Source: Kofleriaceae bacterium (lineage in GTDB: Bacteria > Myxococcota_A > Polyangia > Haliangiales > Haliangiaceae). From it: a stretch of DNA of 28,498 nucleotides. A program made the position numbers and the translations under genes. The stretch lies in contig JACKDR010000047.1 of NCBI GenBank assembly GCA_020633495.1, positions 1-28,498 of the forward strand. The letters run 5' to 3'. Shown piece by piece: positions 1-11,313 of the stretch (positions within the stretch are counted from its first letter, which is position 1; each line of letters starts with the position of its first letter). The notes under the pieces were generated by a model. It worked only from the letters and a program-made list of their open reading frames with translations, did not search any database and was not told the origin of the DNA.

Positions 1-1308
<1,308 letters not shown>

Positions 1309-1376
1309 ACTGCTCCCGCCGACGGGCGGGTGAGTCTCGACGCTTGGCGCACGTCTGTTGCGCCGGCCGGAGACTC

Positions 1377-1485
1377 CGGAGCCACAGATCCAAGGGGGAG
1401 CCGGTGCTCCCCCTTCGGCTTTTTCGGCAGAGCAGGAACCAGAGCCTTCGGAGCCACAGATCCAAGGGGGAGCCGGTGCTCCCCC
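1377..1485 (+). repeat. 37-nt direct repeat in two copies, each containing a hairpin
   Basis: Positions 1377-1413 and 1449-1485 are identical over 37 bases with a 72-base offset. Each begins CGGAGCCACAGATCC and contains the palindromic block GGGGGAGC-CGGT-GCTCCCCC. In the first copy the stem is 10 bp and is followed by T-rich sequence; in the second the T-run is missing. The repeat looks like a duplication of a terminator, or two members of a dispersed family. Confidence 0.85.
1392..1424 (+). terminator. Rho-independent terminator after pnp
   Basis: A perfect 10-bp stem (1392-1401 with 1406-1415) closes a CGGT loop and is followed by CGGCTTTTT. This is a classical intrinsic terminator for transcription coming out of pnp, about 83 bases beyond its stop codon. 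The second hairpin copy at about 1464-1485 lacks the T-run and would at most act as a backup or as an RNA 3'-end stabiliser. Confidence 0.8.
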
Positions 1486-1989
1486 CTGGAACCCCATCGG
1501 GATCCTTGCGTCGGCGTCGGCGGTTCGGCTGACGTGCGGGAAGAGGTCGCTCACCCCGAGCGCTCGACCGACGGCCGTCGGAGATTTGCCGCAAGACGAA
1601 CCGGGTCAGGTCGCCTGGTCGACGTGGTTCGCTCACCTCGAGCGGAGCCCGAGCGGCAGCCGCGAGGGCGAAGTCGAGGCGTGGATCGGTGCGGTCTCGG
1701 CGGCGCACCGGTGCCCGCCCCCTCGACTCCGGGGTCGGTGCTGCGCACCTCCGCTCGGGGTGAGTGCTGTCAGGCCCAACCCGCGGTCAACCGATCGCTG
1801 CGCCACGCAAGATCAGCGGCCTGGCCCAGCTGTTCGTTAGGAGCGCAAGGGGAGCGGCGAAGCCGCGACCCTGGAGTCGAGGGGGCGGGCGCCGCGCCGC
1901 CGGTCGTCGGCCGCGCGGGCCGGGCGGCGGCGTCGCGTGGGCGCGCGGTCGGCGGCAGATCGGCCGGCGAACCGGCGTATCATGCCGCC
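1486..1989. repeat. Non-coding pnp-dut spacer with a mosaic of imperfect inverted repeats
   Basis: I see no convincing gene here: open frames lack plausible starts and family resemblance. The stretch contains several fragments of one GC-rich sequence family. Block 1713-1734 and block 1869-1890 are inverted copies differing at one position (shared core CCCCCTCGACTCC and its complement). Blocks near 1550 (CTCACCCCGAGCG), 1632 (CTCACCTCGAGCGGAG) and, on the other strand, 1754-1766 (CGCTCGGGGTGAG) are further variants. The layout resembles extragenic palindromic/BIME-like elements. A dut promoter should lie in or near the last part of this region, but I could not pick out a convincing one. Confidence 0.6.
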
Positions 1990-2433
1990 GTGTCCGCCCC
2001 GCGCGTCCAGTTCCAGCGACTCCGCCCCGACGCGGTCGTGCCTCGCTACATGACCGCGGGCGCCGCCGGTCTCGATCTGGTCGCCGCCGTCGACGCGCCG
2101 GTCATCTTCGCGCCCGGCGACCGCCGCGCGGTCGGCACCGGCCTCGCGGTCGCGATCCCCGCCGGCTTCGAGGGCCAGGTCCGGCCGCGCTCCGGCCTGG
2201 CCCGCAAGCTCGGCGTCACCGTGGTCAACGCGCCGGGCACGATCGACAGCGACTACCGCGGCGAGATCGTCGTCCTGCTGATCAACCTCGGCCGCGAGCC
2301 GGTCGCGCTCGAGCCCGGCGAGCGCGTCGCCCAGCTGGTGATCGCGCCGGTCGCCCAGGCCGAGATCGTCGAGGTCGAGGCGCTCGACGTCACCGAGCGC
2401 GGCGATGGTGGCTTCGGCTCGACCGGGCGCTAG
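1990..2433 (+). CDS. dut: dUTP diphosphatase (trimeric dUTPase)
   Basis: Hydrolyses dUTP to dUMP and pyrophosphate, keeping uracil out of DNA and feeding dTMP synthesis. All five signature motifs of the trimeric family are present in order: AAGLDL (motif 1), RPRSGLA (2), GTIDSDYRGEI (3, with the catalytic Asp), GERVAQLVI (4) and the flexible C-terminal RGDGGFGSTG (5) that closes over the substrate. The GTG start at 1990 gives 147 residues, the usual family length. The open frame continues far upstream, but only with low-complexity residues from the repeat region, so that extension is rejected. Eight bases separate its stop from the following kinase-like gene, suggesting co-transcription. Function is secure; the start is likely. 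Confidence 0.95.
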   Translation: MSAPRVQFQRLRPDAVVPRYMTAGAAGLDLVAAVDAPVIFAPGDRRAVGTGLAVAIPAGFEGQVRPRSGLARKLGVTVVNAPGTIDSDYRGEIVVLLINLGREPVALEPGERVAQLVIAPVAQAEIVEVEALDVTERGDGGFGSTGR

Positions 2434-2441
2434 CCGTCGCC

Positions 2442-3986
2442 ATGACCACCACGCCTCCCGCCGTCGGTTCGGTCCTGGGCGATCGCTACGTGGTGCTCGC
2501 GCCGGTGACCGAGGCGCCCGGCCACGTCGAGGTCCGCGCGCTCGACCGCGAGGTCGAGGTCGAGGTCGCGCTGTGGTGGCTGCGACCCGAGCTGTTCCCC
2601 GACCGCGATCGCGTCGACGCCGTGCTCGGCCTCGGCGTCGAGCTGCGCGCGATCCAGCACCCCGCGGTGCGCAAGTGCTTCGGCGCCGGCGTCGGCGCCG
2701 GCGGGCTGTGGACGACGTGGCAGCTGGCGACCGCGCCGGCGCCGCAGCCGGCCGGCCCCGGACAGCCGGTGCCGCTGGCGCAGGTCGCGGCGTGGTTCGA
2801 CGCCGTCGGCGCCGCGCTCGCCGCGCTCCACGGCCACGGCCTGGTCCACGGCGGCCTGTGGCCCGGCGCGGTGGTCCGGGTCGGCGACAGCCTCAAGCTC
2901 GGCGGCGCCGGGCTGTGGCGCGACGCCGAGCCGCACGCGATCACTGCGCCTGGCGCGACCGGGCCCGCTACGTCCCGCCCGAGGTGCGACGCGGCGCCGC
3001 CGCCACCGAGGCGTGCGACGTGTGGGCCGCGGCGGCCATCGGCCTCGAGCTGATCGCCGGCTTCGCCACCGGTGGCGATCCGACGCGCGCGGTGGCCCAG
3101 CGCCATCCCCAGCTCGCCGCGCTGCTGGTCGGCGCGATGAGCCCCGATCCGGCGCGCCGTCCCGATCCGACGACGCTGGCCGAGATGGTGCGCACCGCGG
3201 CGCGGACCCCGTATCGCGACGTGGCGCCGTCGCCGGCCGGGCCGGCGCCGGCGCGGCGGTGTCGCGGCCCTGCGGCCCCGCGGTGGCGGACGAGGCCCTG
3301 ATGGGCAAGCGGCGTCGCGGTCAGCACGAGGAGGACGGCGTCGCGACCCTGGTCGGGCACGCGGTCGCGACCCCGGTGCCGCTCACGGCCGCGCCCGCCG
3401 CGGCCGCCGTCGTCGCCGCCGATGACCGCGCTGGCCGTGCCTGCGCCTGCGCCTGCACTGCGCCCCGCGCCTGCGCTGCGGCTGCCGTCGTCACCGCCGC
3501 TGGCGGTCCCGCCGGCCGCGCCTGCGCCCGCGCTGCGCCCCGCGTCCGCGCTGCGGCCTCCGTCGTCACCGCCTGGCGGCCGCTGGCCGCCCGCCGCCGC
3601 CGCGCCGGTGACGGTCTCGGCGCTGAGCTACGGCCTGCCGACGCCGCGCGCGACGCCATCGCCGGCGCTATGGAGCGGCGCGCACCGCGCCGCCCGGCAC
3701 GTTCCGGCTCGAGGCCGTCTCGCTCAGCCTGCTGGCCCTGAGCGCCCGGCGCTCCACGCCGACCCGGCCGCTGCCGCCGACGGCCCTGGCGCCGCGGGTC
3801 AAGCTCCGGCCCATCGCCGACGCCGCCGGCGGCCGCACCTTCTCGGTCGCGCCCGGCCAGCTCGGCTACCTCGCGCCGCCCAAGGGCGCCGAGCCGGCGC
3901 GGTCGCGGTCGCGCACGCTGTGGTGGATCCTGCTCGCGGTGGTGCTCGCCGCCGCCGCCGGCGTCGGCCTCGCGCTCGCGCTGTGA
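2442..3986 (+). pseudogene. Serine/threonine kinase-like protein (pseudokinase) with C-terminal membrane anchor, frame disrupted
   Basis: An ATG at 2442 opens a kinase-like N-lobe (GDRYVVLAPV) and C-lobe catalytic-loop equivalent (LHGHGLVHGGLWPGAVV). Near 2945-2965 the recognisable sequence moves to another frame (ARYVPPEV... ACDVWAAAAIGLELIAG, equal to the APE and DxWxxG kinase landmarks). Further changes occur near 3235-3260, near 3375-3400 into a Pro-rich linker (PPSSPPMTALAVPAPAPA), and near 3660-3690 into a final segment ending in a single membrane helix (TLWWILLAVVLAAAAGVG) and a stop at 3986. The shifts sum to zero, so first and last segments share one frame, which would give about 514 residues. 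Catalytic Lys, HRD Asp and DFG Asp equivalents all appear replaced. Either the gene is decaying or the sequence has base-call errors in GC runs. A signalling or scaffold role is inference. Confidence 0.65.
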
Positions 3987-4050
3987 GCGGGCCTCGCCCC
4001 GTCGGGTCCGGCTTGCGCGCGACCGCCCGGCCCTGGTACGAGGTTCGCGC

Positions 4051-5367
<1,317 letters not shown>

Positions 5368-5378
5368 CGGAGGCCTCC

Positions 5379-6371
5379 ATGTCCCGCGACCTCGACGACG
5401 TGCTCCGCGCCCAGCTCGGCCAGTGCCTGGCCGGGACCTCGCTGACGACCTTCGCGCACCGGCCGTCGATCGAGCGCTACGTCGGCAAGGTCCGCGACTG
5501 CTACATCGATCGCGACGCCGGCGAGCGCATCCTGGTCTGCACCGACCGGCTGTCGGCGTTCGACGTCGTGATCGGCACGATCCCGTTCAAGGGCCAGGTC
5601 CTCAACCAGCTCGCCCAGTACTGGTTCGAGGAGACCGCCGCGATCGCGCCCAACCACGTCGTCGCCGTTCCGGATCCCAACGTCACGATCGGCCGCGAGT
5701 GCACCCCGCTGCACGCCGAGTTCGTCATGCGCGCGTACCTCACCGGCGTGACCTCGACGTCGGTGTGGCGCGCCTACGAGCGCGGCGACCGCACCTTCTG
5801 CGGCCACCCGCTGCCCGAGGGCATGAAGAAGAACGAGCCGCTGCCGGCGCCGATCCTCACGCCGTCGACCAAGGCCGCCAAGGGCGACCACGACGTCTCG
5901 GTGTCGCGCGCCGAGCTCCTGGCCTCGGGCGTGATCAGCGAGGCCCACTTCGACGCCGCGGCGGCGATCGCGACCCGCCTGTTCGCCCACGGCCAGGCGC
6001 TGGCCGCGACCCGCGGGCTGATCCTCGCCGACACCAAGTACGAGCTGGGGCTCGACCCCGACGGCAACGTCGTCGTCATCGACGAGATCCACACGCCCGA
6101 CTCGTCGCGCTACTGGTACGCCGACGACTACGCCGAGCGGCTGGCCCGGGGCGACGAGCCGCGCTCGCTCGACAAGGAGTACGTGCGGCGCTGGCTGGTG
6201 GGCGAGGGCGGCTACGGCGGCGACGGCCCGCCGCCGGTCCTGCCCGACGAGGTCCGGCTCGAGGCGGCGCGGCGCTACATCCGCAACTTCGAGCTGGTCA
6301 CCGGCCGCACCTTCGAGCCCGACGCCCGCGAGCCGGTGGCCCGCATCGGCGCCGCCCTCGACGCTTCCTGA
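5379..6371 (+). CDS. purC: Phosphoribosylaminoimidazole-succinocarboxamide (SAICAR) synthase
   Basis: ATP-dependent ligation of aspartate to CAIR, giving SAICAR, the substrate of the neighbouring PurB. The 330-residue length matches the longer Ade1-like bacterial/fungal form rather than the short E. coli form. Visible motifs are YVGKVRDCY (the N-terminal GKVRDxY ATP-site motif), DRLSAFDVV, PFKGQVLNQLAQYWF, the TPSTKAAKGDHDV segment, LILADTKYELG and DEIHTPDSSRYW. A strong GGAGG ribosome-binding site (5369-5373) stands five bases before the ATG, in the 11-base gap after purB, so both are almost certainly translated from one mRNA. A GC-rich hairpin 38 bases downstream probably marks the end of the unit. 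Confidence 0.97.
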   Translation: MSRDLDDVLRAQLGQCLAGTSLTTFAHRPSIERYVGKVRDCYIDRDAGERILVCTDRLSAFDVVIGTIPFKGQVLNQLAQYWFEETAAIAPNHVVAVPDPNVTIGRECTPLHAEFVMRAYLTGVTSTSVWRAYERGDRTFCGHPLPEGMKKNEPLPAPILTPSTKAAKGDHDVSVSRAELLASGVISEAHFDAAAAIATRLFAHGQALAATRGLILADTKYELGLDPDGNVVVIDEIHTPDSSRYWYADDYAERLARGDEPRSLDKEYVRRWLVGEGGYGGDGPPPVLPDEVRLEAARRYIRNFELVTGRTFEPDAREPVARIGAALDAS

Positions 6372-6408
6372 AGCGCTTCCCGACCCGGGTAGCGAAGCGC
6401 TTATCGAA

Positions 6409-6435
6409 GCGCCGCGGCGGCAGGCGCCGCGGCGC
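6409..6435. terminator. GC-rich stem-loop between convergent genes
   Basis: A perfect 11-bp stem (6409-6419 with 6425-6435) closes a five-base loop. It lies between the stop codons of purC (plus) and the membrane protein at 6448 (minus). There is no T-run on either side, so it may be a weak, bidirectional or RNA-stabilising structure rather than a classical intrinsic terminator. Just upstream, at 6369-6401, GAAGCGCTT-like motifs are repeated. Confidence 0.45.
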
Positions 6436-6447
6436 GACGCGCGCCCG

Positions 6448-6951
6448 CTACATCAGCGGCGACGCGATCCACAGCGCCGCCAGCACCGGCAACAGGATCC
6501 GCGACACCGCGCGGTGACGGCCGCCGCGCTCGCCGAGCAGCAGCTCGACCACCGCCGGCGTGGTCCGGCGCAGCGCGACCACCCCGGGCAGGGCGCCGGC
6601 CAGGCCGAGCGCGACGCCGAGCTGGGCCGAGGTGCTGGGCGGATCGTGCAGGAACGCGCGCGGCCACAGGGCGCCGACCAGGACCACGTCGGCCAGGACG
6701 ACCAGGGCCAGGCCCCAGCGGTGGCCAGCCAGCAGGGCGATCGCCCCCACGGCCAGGACCGACGCGGCCTCCGGAGTGCCGGCGACGGTCGGCAGCGGCA
6801 GGACCGCCAGGGCGGCGACCAGTCCCAGCATCCCGATCGCGAGCTCGAGCCGCGGCGAGGTGGCCGGGATCATGAGGGATCGTGAGGAACCCGCGGGCGG
6901 GGCACCGGGGGCCGCTCCACCATCCACGGGCAGGGTCGGCAGGGTCGTCAT
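6448..6951 (-). CDS. Small multi-pass membrane protein of unknown function
   Basis: I do not recognise a family. The ATG at 6951 gives 167 residues starting MTTLPTLPVDGG; an upstream ATG in the same frame exists, but it would place coding sequence across the comparatively AT-rich promoter region, so the 6951 start is preferred. A Pro/Gly-rich N-terminal tail of about 30 residues is followed by about five hydrophobic segments, for example AIGMLGLVAALAVLPLP, GLALVVLADVVLVGAL and a C-terminal ILLPVLAALWIASPLM. A cytoplasmic loop carries ELLLGERGGRHRA. It diverges from another small membrane protein gene at 7078 across a 126-base shared region, so the two may be co-regulated. The high hydrophobicity with G/C-ending codons supports real coding. 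No catalytic motif seen. Confidence 0.6.
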   Translation of the reverse strand: MTTLPTLPVDGGAAPGAPPAGSSRSLMIPATSPRLELAIGMLGLVAALAVLPLPTVAGTPEAASVLAVGAIALLAGHRWGLALVVLADVVLVGALWPRAFLHDPPSTSAQLGVALGLAGALPGVVALRRTTPAVVELLLGERGGRHRAVSRILLPVLAALWIASPLM

Positions 6952-7077
6952 GATCCAACTGTAATCAAGTCCGTACAACTGTCCAAACAAATGTAACTCG
7001 ATGATGACAAGTGCCACGGCGTCGCGGCCCAACTCCTGGAAACCCTCGGGGTCGCGTGTCATGCTGCCCCCACAGCC
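6952..7077. promoter_or_regulatory. Divergent, comparatively AT-rich intergenic promoter region with CAACTGT direct repeats
   Basis: This is one of the few AT-rich stretches in the window and separates two divergent genes. CAACTGT occurs at 6956-6962 and 6976-6982, exactly 20 bases apart (two helical turns), a spacing suited to side-by-side binding of a dimeric regulator. TTGTTTGG and TTACAT-like sequences on the minus strand could form promoter boxes, but I cannot assign them firmly. Confidence 0.35.
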
Positions 7078-7500
7078 ATGACGTGGACCCTGGTCAAGAT
7101 CGCCATCCGCCTGGTCGCCTTCACGGGCGTCTTCTGGCTCGCGACCCGCCCTCGCAAGGGCAACGTCAAGGGCAAGGACGGCAAGGACAGCAAGCCCGCC
7201 CGGGTCAAGATCCAGCCCCGCTGGGCCATCCCGCTGGTCGGCGTCCTGTTCGCCGCGCTCAACATCGCCCTGTACTGGCTGGTCCGCCCGGTCCTCGACA
7301 TCGCAACCCTGCGGTCGCTGTCGCTGGCCATGCCGCTGGTGGTCAACGGCCTGCTGCTGTGGGGCACCGCGCGGATCGTCGAGAAGAAGCAGTGGCTCGA
7401 GGTCGACGGCTTCTTCGCCGGCCTGTGGCTGGCCGGCGCCCTGACCATCGCCCACGGCACGCTGTGGGTCGCGCTCGACTACCTGCCGGTCAAGCTGTAG
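7078..7500 (+). CDS. Small membrane protein of unknown function (about four helices)
   Basis: A 140-residue protein with an N-terminal hydrophobic helix (LVKIAIRLVAFTGVFWLA), a highly charged cytoplasmic loop (RPRKGNVKGKDGKDSKPARVK) and three further helices (WAIPLVGVLFAALNIALYWLV; SLAMPLVVNGLLLWGTARIV; FFAGLWLAGALTIAHGTLWVAL). The layout resembles small four-helix bacterial membrane or holin-like proteins, but nothing specific is conserved that I can name. The ATG at 7078 is the first in the frame after the AT-rich region. It stands alone between a divergent membrane gene and a convergent FHA gene, so it is probably monocistronic. It is real coding by composition and hydrophobic pattern; function unknown. 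Confidence 0.6.
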   Translation: MTWTLVKIAIRLVAFTGVFWLATRPRKGNVKGKDGKDSKPARVKIQPRWAIPLVGVLFAALNIALYWLVRPVLDIATLRSLSLAMPLVVNGLLLWGTARIVEKKQWLEVDGFFAGLWLAGALTIAHGTLWVALDYLPVKL

Positions 7501-7551
7501 GCGCGCGGCCGCCGCGCTGGCCCCGCCGTCGCAGATCGCGGCGCGCCGCGG

Positions 7552-8529
7552 TCAGCTGGCGACTTCGCGTAGCTGCCGCAGCAGCTCGCGGGCGCCGTCG
7601 ACGTACTCCGCCGACTCCTTGAGCGACTGGCGGATCAGCTCGAACGAGGCCCGCGGGATCGAGTGCGAGTACTGGTCGAACTCGCCCTCGGCCGCCATCA
7701 CCTCGATGCGCATGCTCGACAGGATGTCGTTGAGCTGGGTGACGATCTCGGCGGCCTTGCCGCGGATCTCGACCGCGCGCTGGACCTTGACGCTGCCGCC
7801 CTCGTTGGCGATCTGCGCCTCCAGCTCGGCGATGCGGGTCTTGAGCTGACCGCGCTCCTCCTCGGCGGAGGCGAGGTCGGCCTCGAGATCCTCCATGCGG
7901 CGCGCCTTGTCGGCGCCCATCTTGCCGCCGCGGAGGATGCGGAGCTCGGCCTGGACCTGCTCGATGCGGCGACGCAGGCGCCGGATCTCCTCCTCGGACT
8001 GCGGGTCGGGGCCGGCGGCGGCGGGGGCCGGCGCGGGCGCCGGGGCCGGGGCGGGCGCGCTCATCGGCTGGGCGCCGACCGCGGCGAGCTGGGCCGGGGA
8101 CACCGCCTGCATGGCGTTGCCGGTGGGGACCTGGTGCCCGACCGGGCCGGCGCCGCCGTGCTGCTGCGCCTCCGGGATCGGCTGACCCAGCTTGCTGAGG
8201 TCGACGAAGCGCAGCCACAGGCTGCCGCATCGCACCGCGTCGCCGTGGTTGAACATGTGGCTGGGGACGCGCTGCTCCTGGTAGTAGCAGCCGTTCGCCG
8301 AGCCCAGGTCCTCGAGCACGTACGCCGTGCCGCCCCAGATCACGCGGGCATGGTGACGCGAGACCATCGCATCGTCGGTACGGATCGCGCAGTCCATCGA
8401 GCGGCCGATCTTGATCTCGCCCGCGCCGAGATCGATCGAGCCCTCGATGCCTTGTGCGTCGCGCCAAAGGATTCGGGCGCCCACTTGCCCATGATTATTA
8501 GGGCAAGCCGGCGGATCACTCAAGTCCAT
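7552..8529 (-). CDS. FHA-domain protein with Ala-Pro linker and coiled coil
   Basis: The N-terminal FHA domain (about residues 18-110) should bind phosphothreonine peptides. It contains IKIGRS (42-44 GRS), VSRHHA (57-61) and the distal NG at 79-80, the conserved phosphopeptide-binding residues. A linker with SAPAPAPAPAPAPAAAG near 160-180 leads to a long charged coiled coil (about 184-262, EEEIRRLRRRIEQVQAEL and following heptads), and a C-terminal helical segment ends in LLRQLREVAS. No signal peptide or membrane helix is seen, so it is probably a cytoplasmic scaffold reading out Ser/Thr kinase signalling. The ATG at 8529 gives 325 residues; the open frame extends upstream only as an antisense shadow of purF. 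It is divergent from purF and convergent with the 7078 gene. Partner kinase not identified. Confidence 0.85.
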   Translation of the reverse strand: MDLSDPPACPNNHGQVGARILWRDAQGIEGSIDLGAGEIKIGRSMDCAIRTDDAMVSRHHARVIWGGTAYVLEDLGSANGCYYQEQRVPSHMFNHGDAVRCGSLWLRFVDLSKLGQPIPEAQQHGGAGPVGHQVPTGNAMQAVSPAQLAAVGAQPMSAPAPAPAPAPAPAAAGPDPQSEEEIRRLRRRIEQVQAELRILRGGKMGADKARRMEDLEADLASAEEERGQLKTRIAELEAQIANEGGSVKVQRAVEIRGKAAEIVTQLNDILSSMRIEVMAAEGEFDQYSHSIPRASFELIRQSLKESAEYVDGARELLRQLREVAS

Positions 8530-8604
8530 GACCGCCTTCTGCCACCGGAGGTGTTCGACGCTGCGCTTTGCGGGGACCCTCCGGCGTGATACAGGAGGGT
8601 CGCC

Positions 8605-10008
<1,404 letters not shown>

Positions 10009-10016
10009 AGGTCTTC

Positions 10017-11151
10017 ATGGCCATCGACGGCGTCGACGTCAACCAGATCCGCGGATCGATGAAGGAGCTCTTGGTCCAGGCCGAGCAGCTCCGGGGGCAT
10101 CTTTGACCTCGACCGGAAGCGTCTGAAGATCGAAGAGCTCGAGTCGATCGCCGCCCGCCCGAGCTTCTGGGACGACCCGCAGAAGGCGCAGGCCGTCCTC
10201 AAGGAGACCAAGCTCATGAAGGGCCAGGTCTCCGCCTACGACGTCCAGCTGCGCGCCCTGTCCGACGCCGAGGTCCTGCTCGAGCTGGCCGAGGAGGCCG
10301 GCGACGTCGACAGCGCCCGCGAGGCCGAGGCCGCGGTCGCCGCGGTGCGGATCGCGCTCGACGAGCTCGAGTTCAAGCGCATGCTGTCGGGCGAGCTCGA
10401 CGGCGGCGGCGCGATCGTCCAGATCCAGTCCGGCGCCGGCGGCGTCGACGCCTCGGACTGGGCGCAGATGCTGATGCGCATGCTGATGCGCTACTGCGAG
10501 CGCAAGGGCTGGTCGATCGAGGTCCTCGACGAGCAGCCCGCCGAGGAGGCCGGCATCAAGAGCGCGACCTTCGTCGTGTCCGGCGACTACGCCTACGGTC
10601 TGCTCAAGGCCGAGAACGGCGTCCACCGGCTGGTCCGGGTGTCGCCGTTCGACGCCCAGGGCCGGCGCCAGACCTCGTTCGCCGCGGTCACCGTGACCCC
10701 CGACATCGACGACGACATCGAGGTCGACATCAACGAGGCCGACCTGCGGATCGACACCTACCGGGCCGGCGGCGCCGGCGGCCAGCACGTCAACAAGACC
10801 GACTCGGCGGTGCGCATCACCCACCTGCCGACCGGCATCGTCGTGCAGTGCCAGAGCGAGCGGTCGCAGCACTCGAACAAGGCCAAGGCCTACAAGCTGC
10901 TGCGCGCCCGCATGTACGACTACGAGCTGGCCAAGCGCGAGGCCAAGGCCAGCCAGGCGGCCAAGGACCGGCTCAAGATCGAGTGGGGCTCGCAGATCCG
11001 CAGCTACGTCCTGTTCCCGTACCAGCAGGTCAACGATCACCGCACCGATCTCAAGACGTCGAAGGTCACCGACGTCCTCGACGGCGATCTCGACGAGCTG
11101 ATCCGCACGTTCCTGCTGCAGCAGGGCAGCGAGGCCAACGCGCAGAACTAG
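10017..11151 (+). CDS. prfB: Peptide chain release factor 2, with +1 programmed frameshift
   Basis: RF2 terminates translation at UGA and UAA. The first 29 codons from the ATG at 10017 run into an in-frame TGA at 10104-10106. The product is made only if the ribosome slips +1 on CTT (10101-10103), skips T10104 and continues from GAC at 10105. The joined product (10017-10103 plus 10105-11151) has 377 residues. The stop-recognition tripeptide SPF is at 209-211 and the peptidyl-hydrolysis GGQ at 254-256, close to E. coli numbering. Without the shift, only an N-terminally truncated frame starting at 10216 would be seen. It follows purF by eight bases. Its TAG stop overlaps the CTAG flank of a MITE-like element. 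Regulation is autogenous: low RF2 favours the shift. Confidence 0.97.
10092..10107 (+). promoter_or_regulatory. prfB +1 programmed frameshift site
   Basis: The sequence CGGGGGCATCTTTGAC closely matches the classical E. coli site AGGGGGTATCTTTGAC. It contains an internal Shine-Dalgarno-like GGGGG, a three-base spacer, the slippery CTT codon and the poor-context UGA followed by C. The spacing is identical to the known site. Confidence 0.95.
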
Positions 11152-11313
11152 TCCTCCGACCAGAGGATCCTGACCACACCACGACGTCGATCCATCCCCA
11201 TGCGCTTCGTTGCAGGAGCTCGAGTTACGGGGAGTAGCCCTTCGCCCCTGCGCCTCGCGCCTGGGGCGCCTCGCCGCCGTGGCGGGATCGCGATCCTCTG
11301 GTCGGAGGACTAG
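11148..11313. mobile_element. MITE-like 158-bp element with 18-bp perfect inverted repeats and CTAG flanks
   Basis: The terminal arms TCCTCCGACCAGAGGATC (11152-11169) and its exact complement (11292-11309) enclose 122 bases with no gene. CTAG flanks both ends (11148-11151 and 11310-11313), consistent with a 4-bp target-site duplication of the YTAR type known for IS5-like transposases. The left CTAG carries the prfB stop and the right CTAG the stop of the convergent gene, so both genes end exactly at the element. Joining the two CTAGs would still leave both stops intact. The alternative is a large bidirectional terminator/attenuator hairpin. No transposase is encoded, so any mobility would be in trans. 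Confidence 0.6.

Noticed and set aside
1377..1485. CRISPR-like repeat pair
   Set aside because: Only two copies, the palindrome is a terminator, and there are no further spacers or cas genes.
1330..1989. A 220-residue N-terminal extension of dUTPase
   Set aside because: It is translated repeat sequence; the GTG at 1990 gives the normal family length and N-terminus.
10216..11151. prfB starting at the internal ATG
   Set aside because: It would lose the RF2 N-terminal domain, and the upstream sequence has the exact programmed frameshift site.
11152..11309. A simple intrinsic terminator between the convergent genes
   Set aside because: The 122-base loop, exact 18-bp arms and CTAG flanks fit an inserted element better; a terminator role may be secondary and cannot be excluded.
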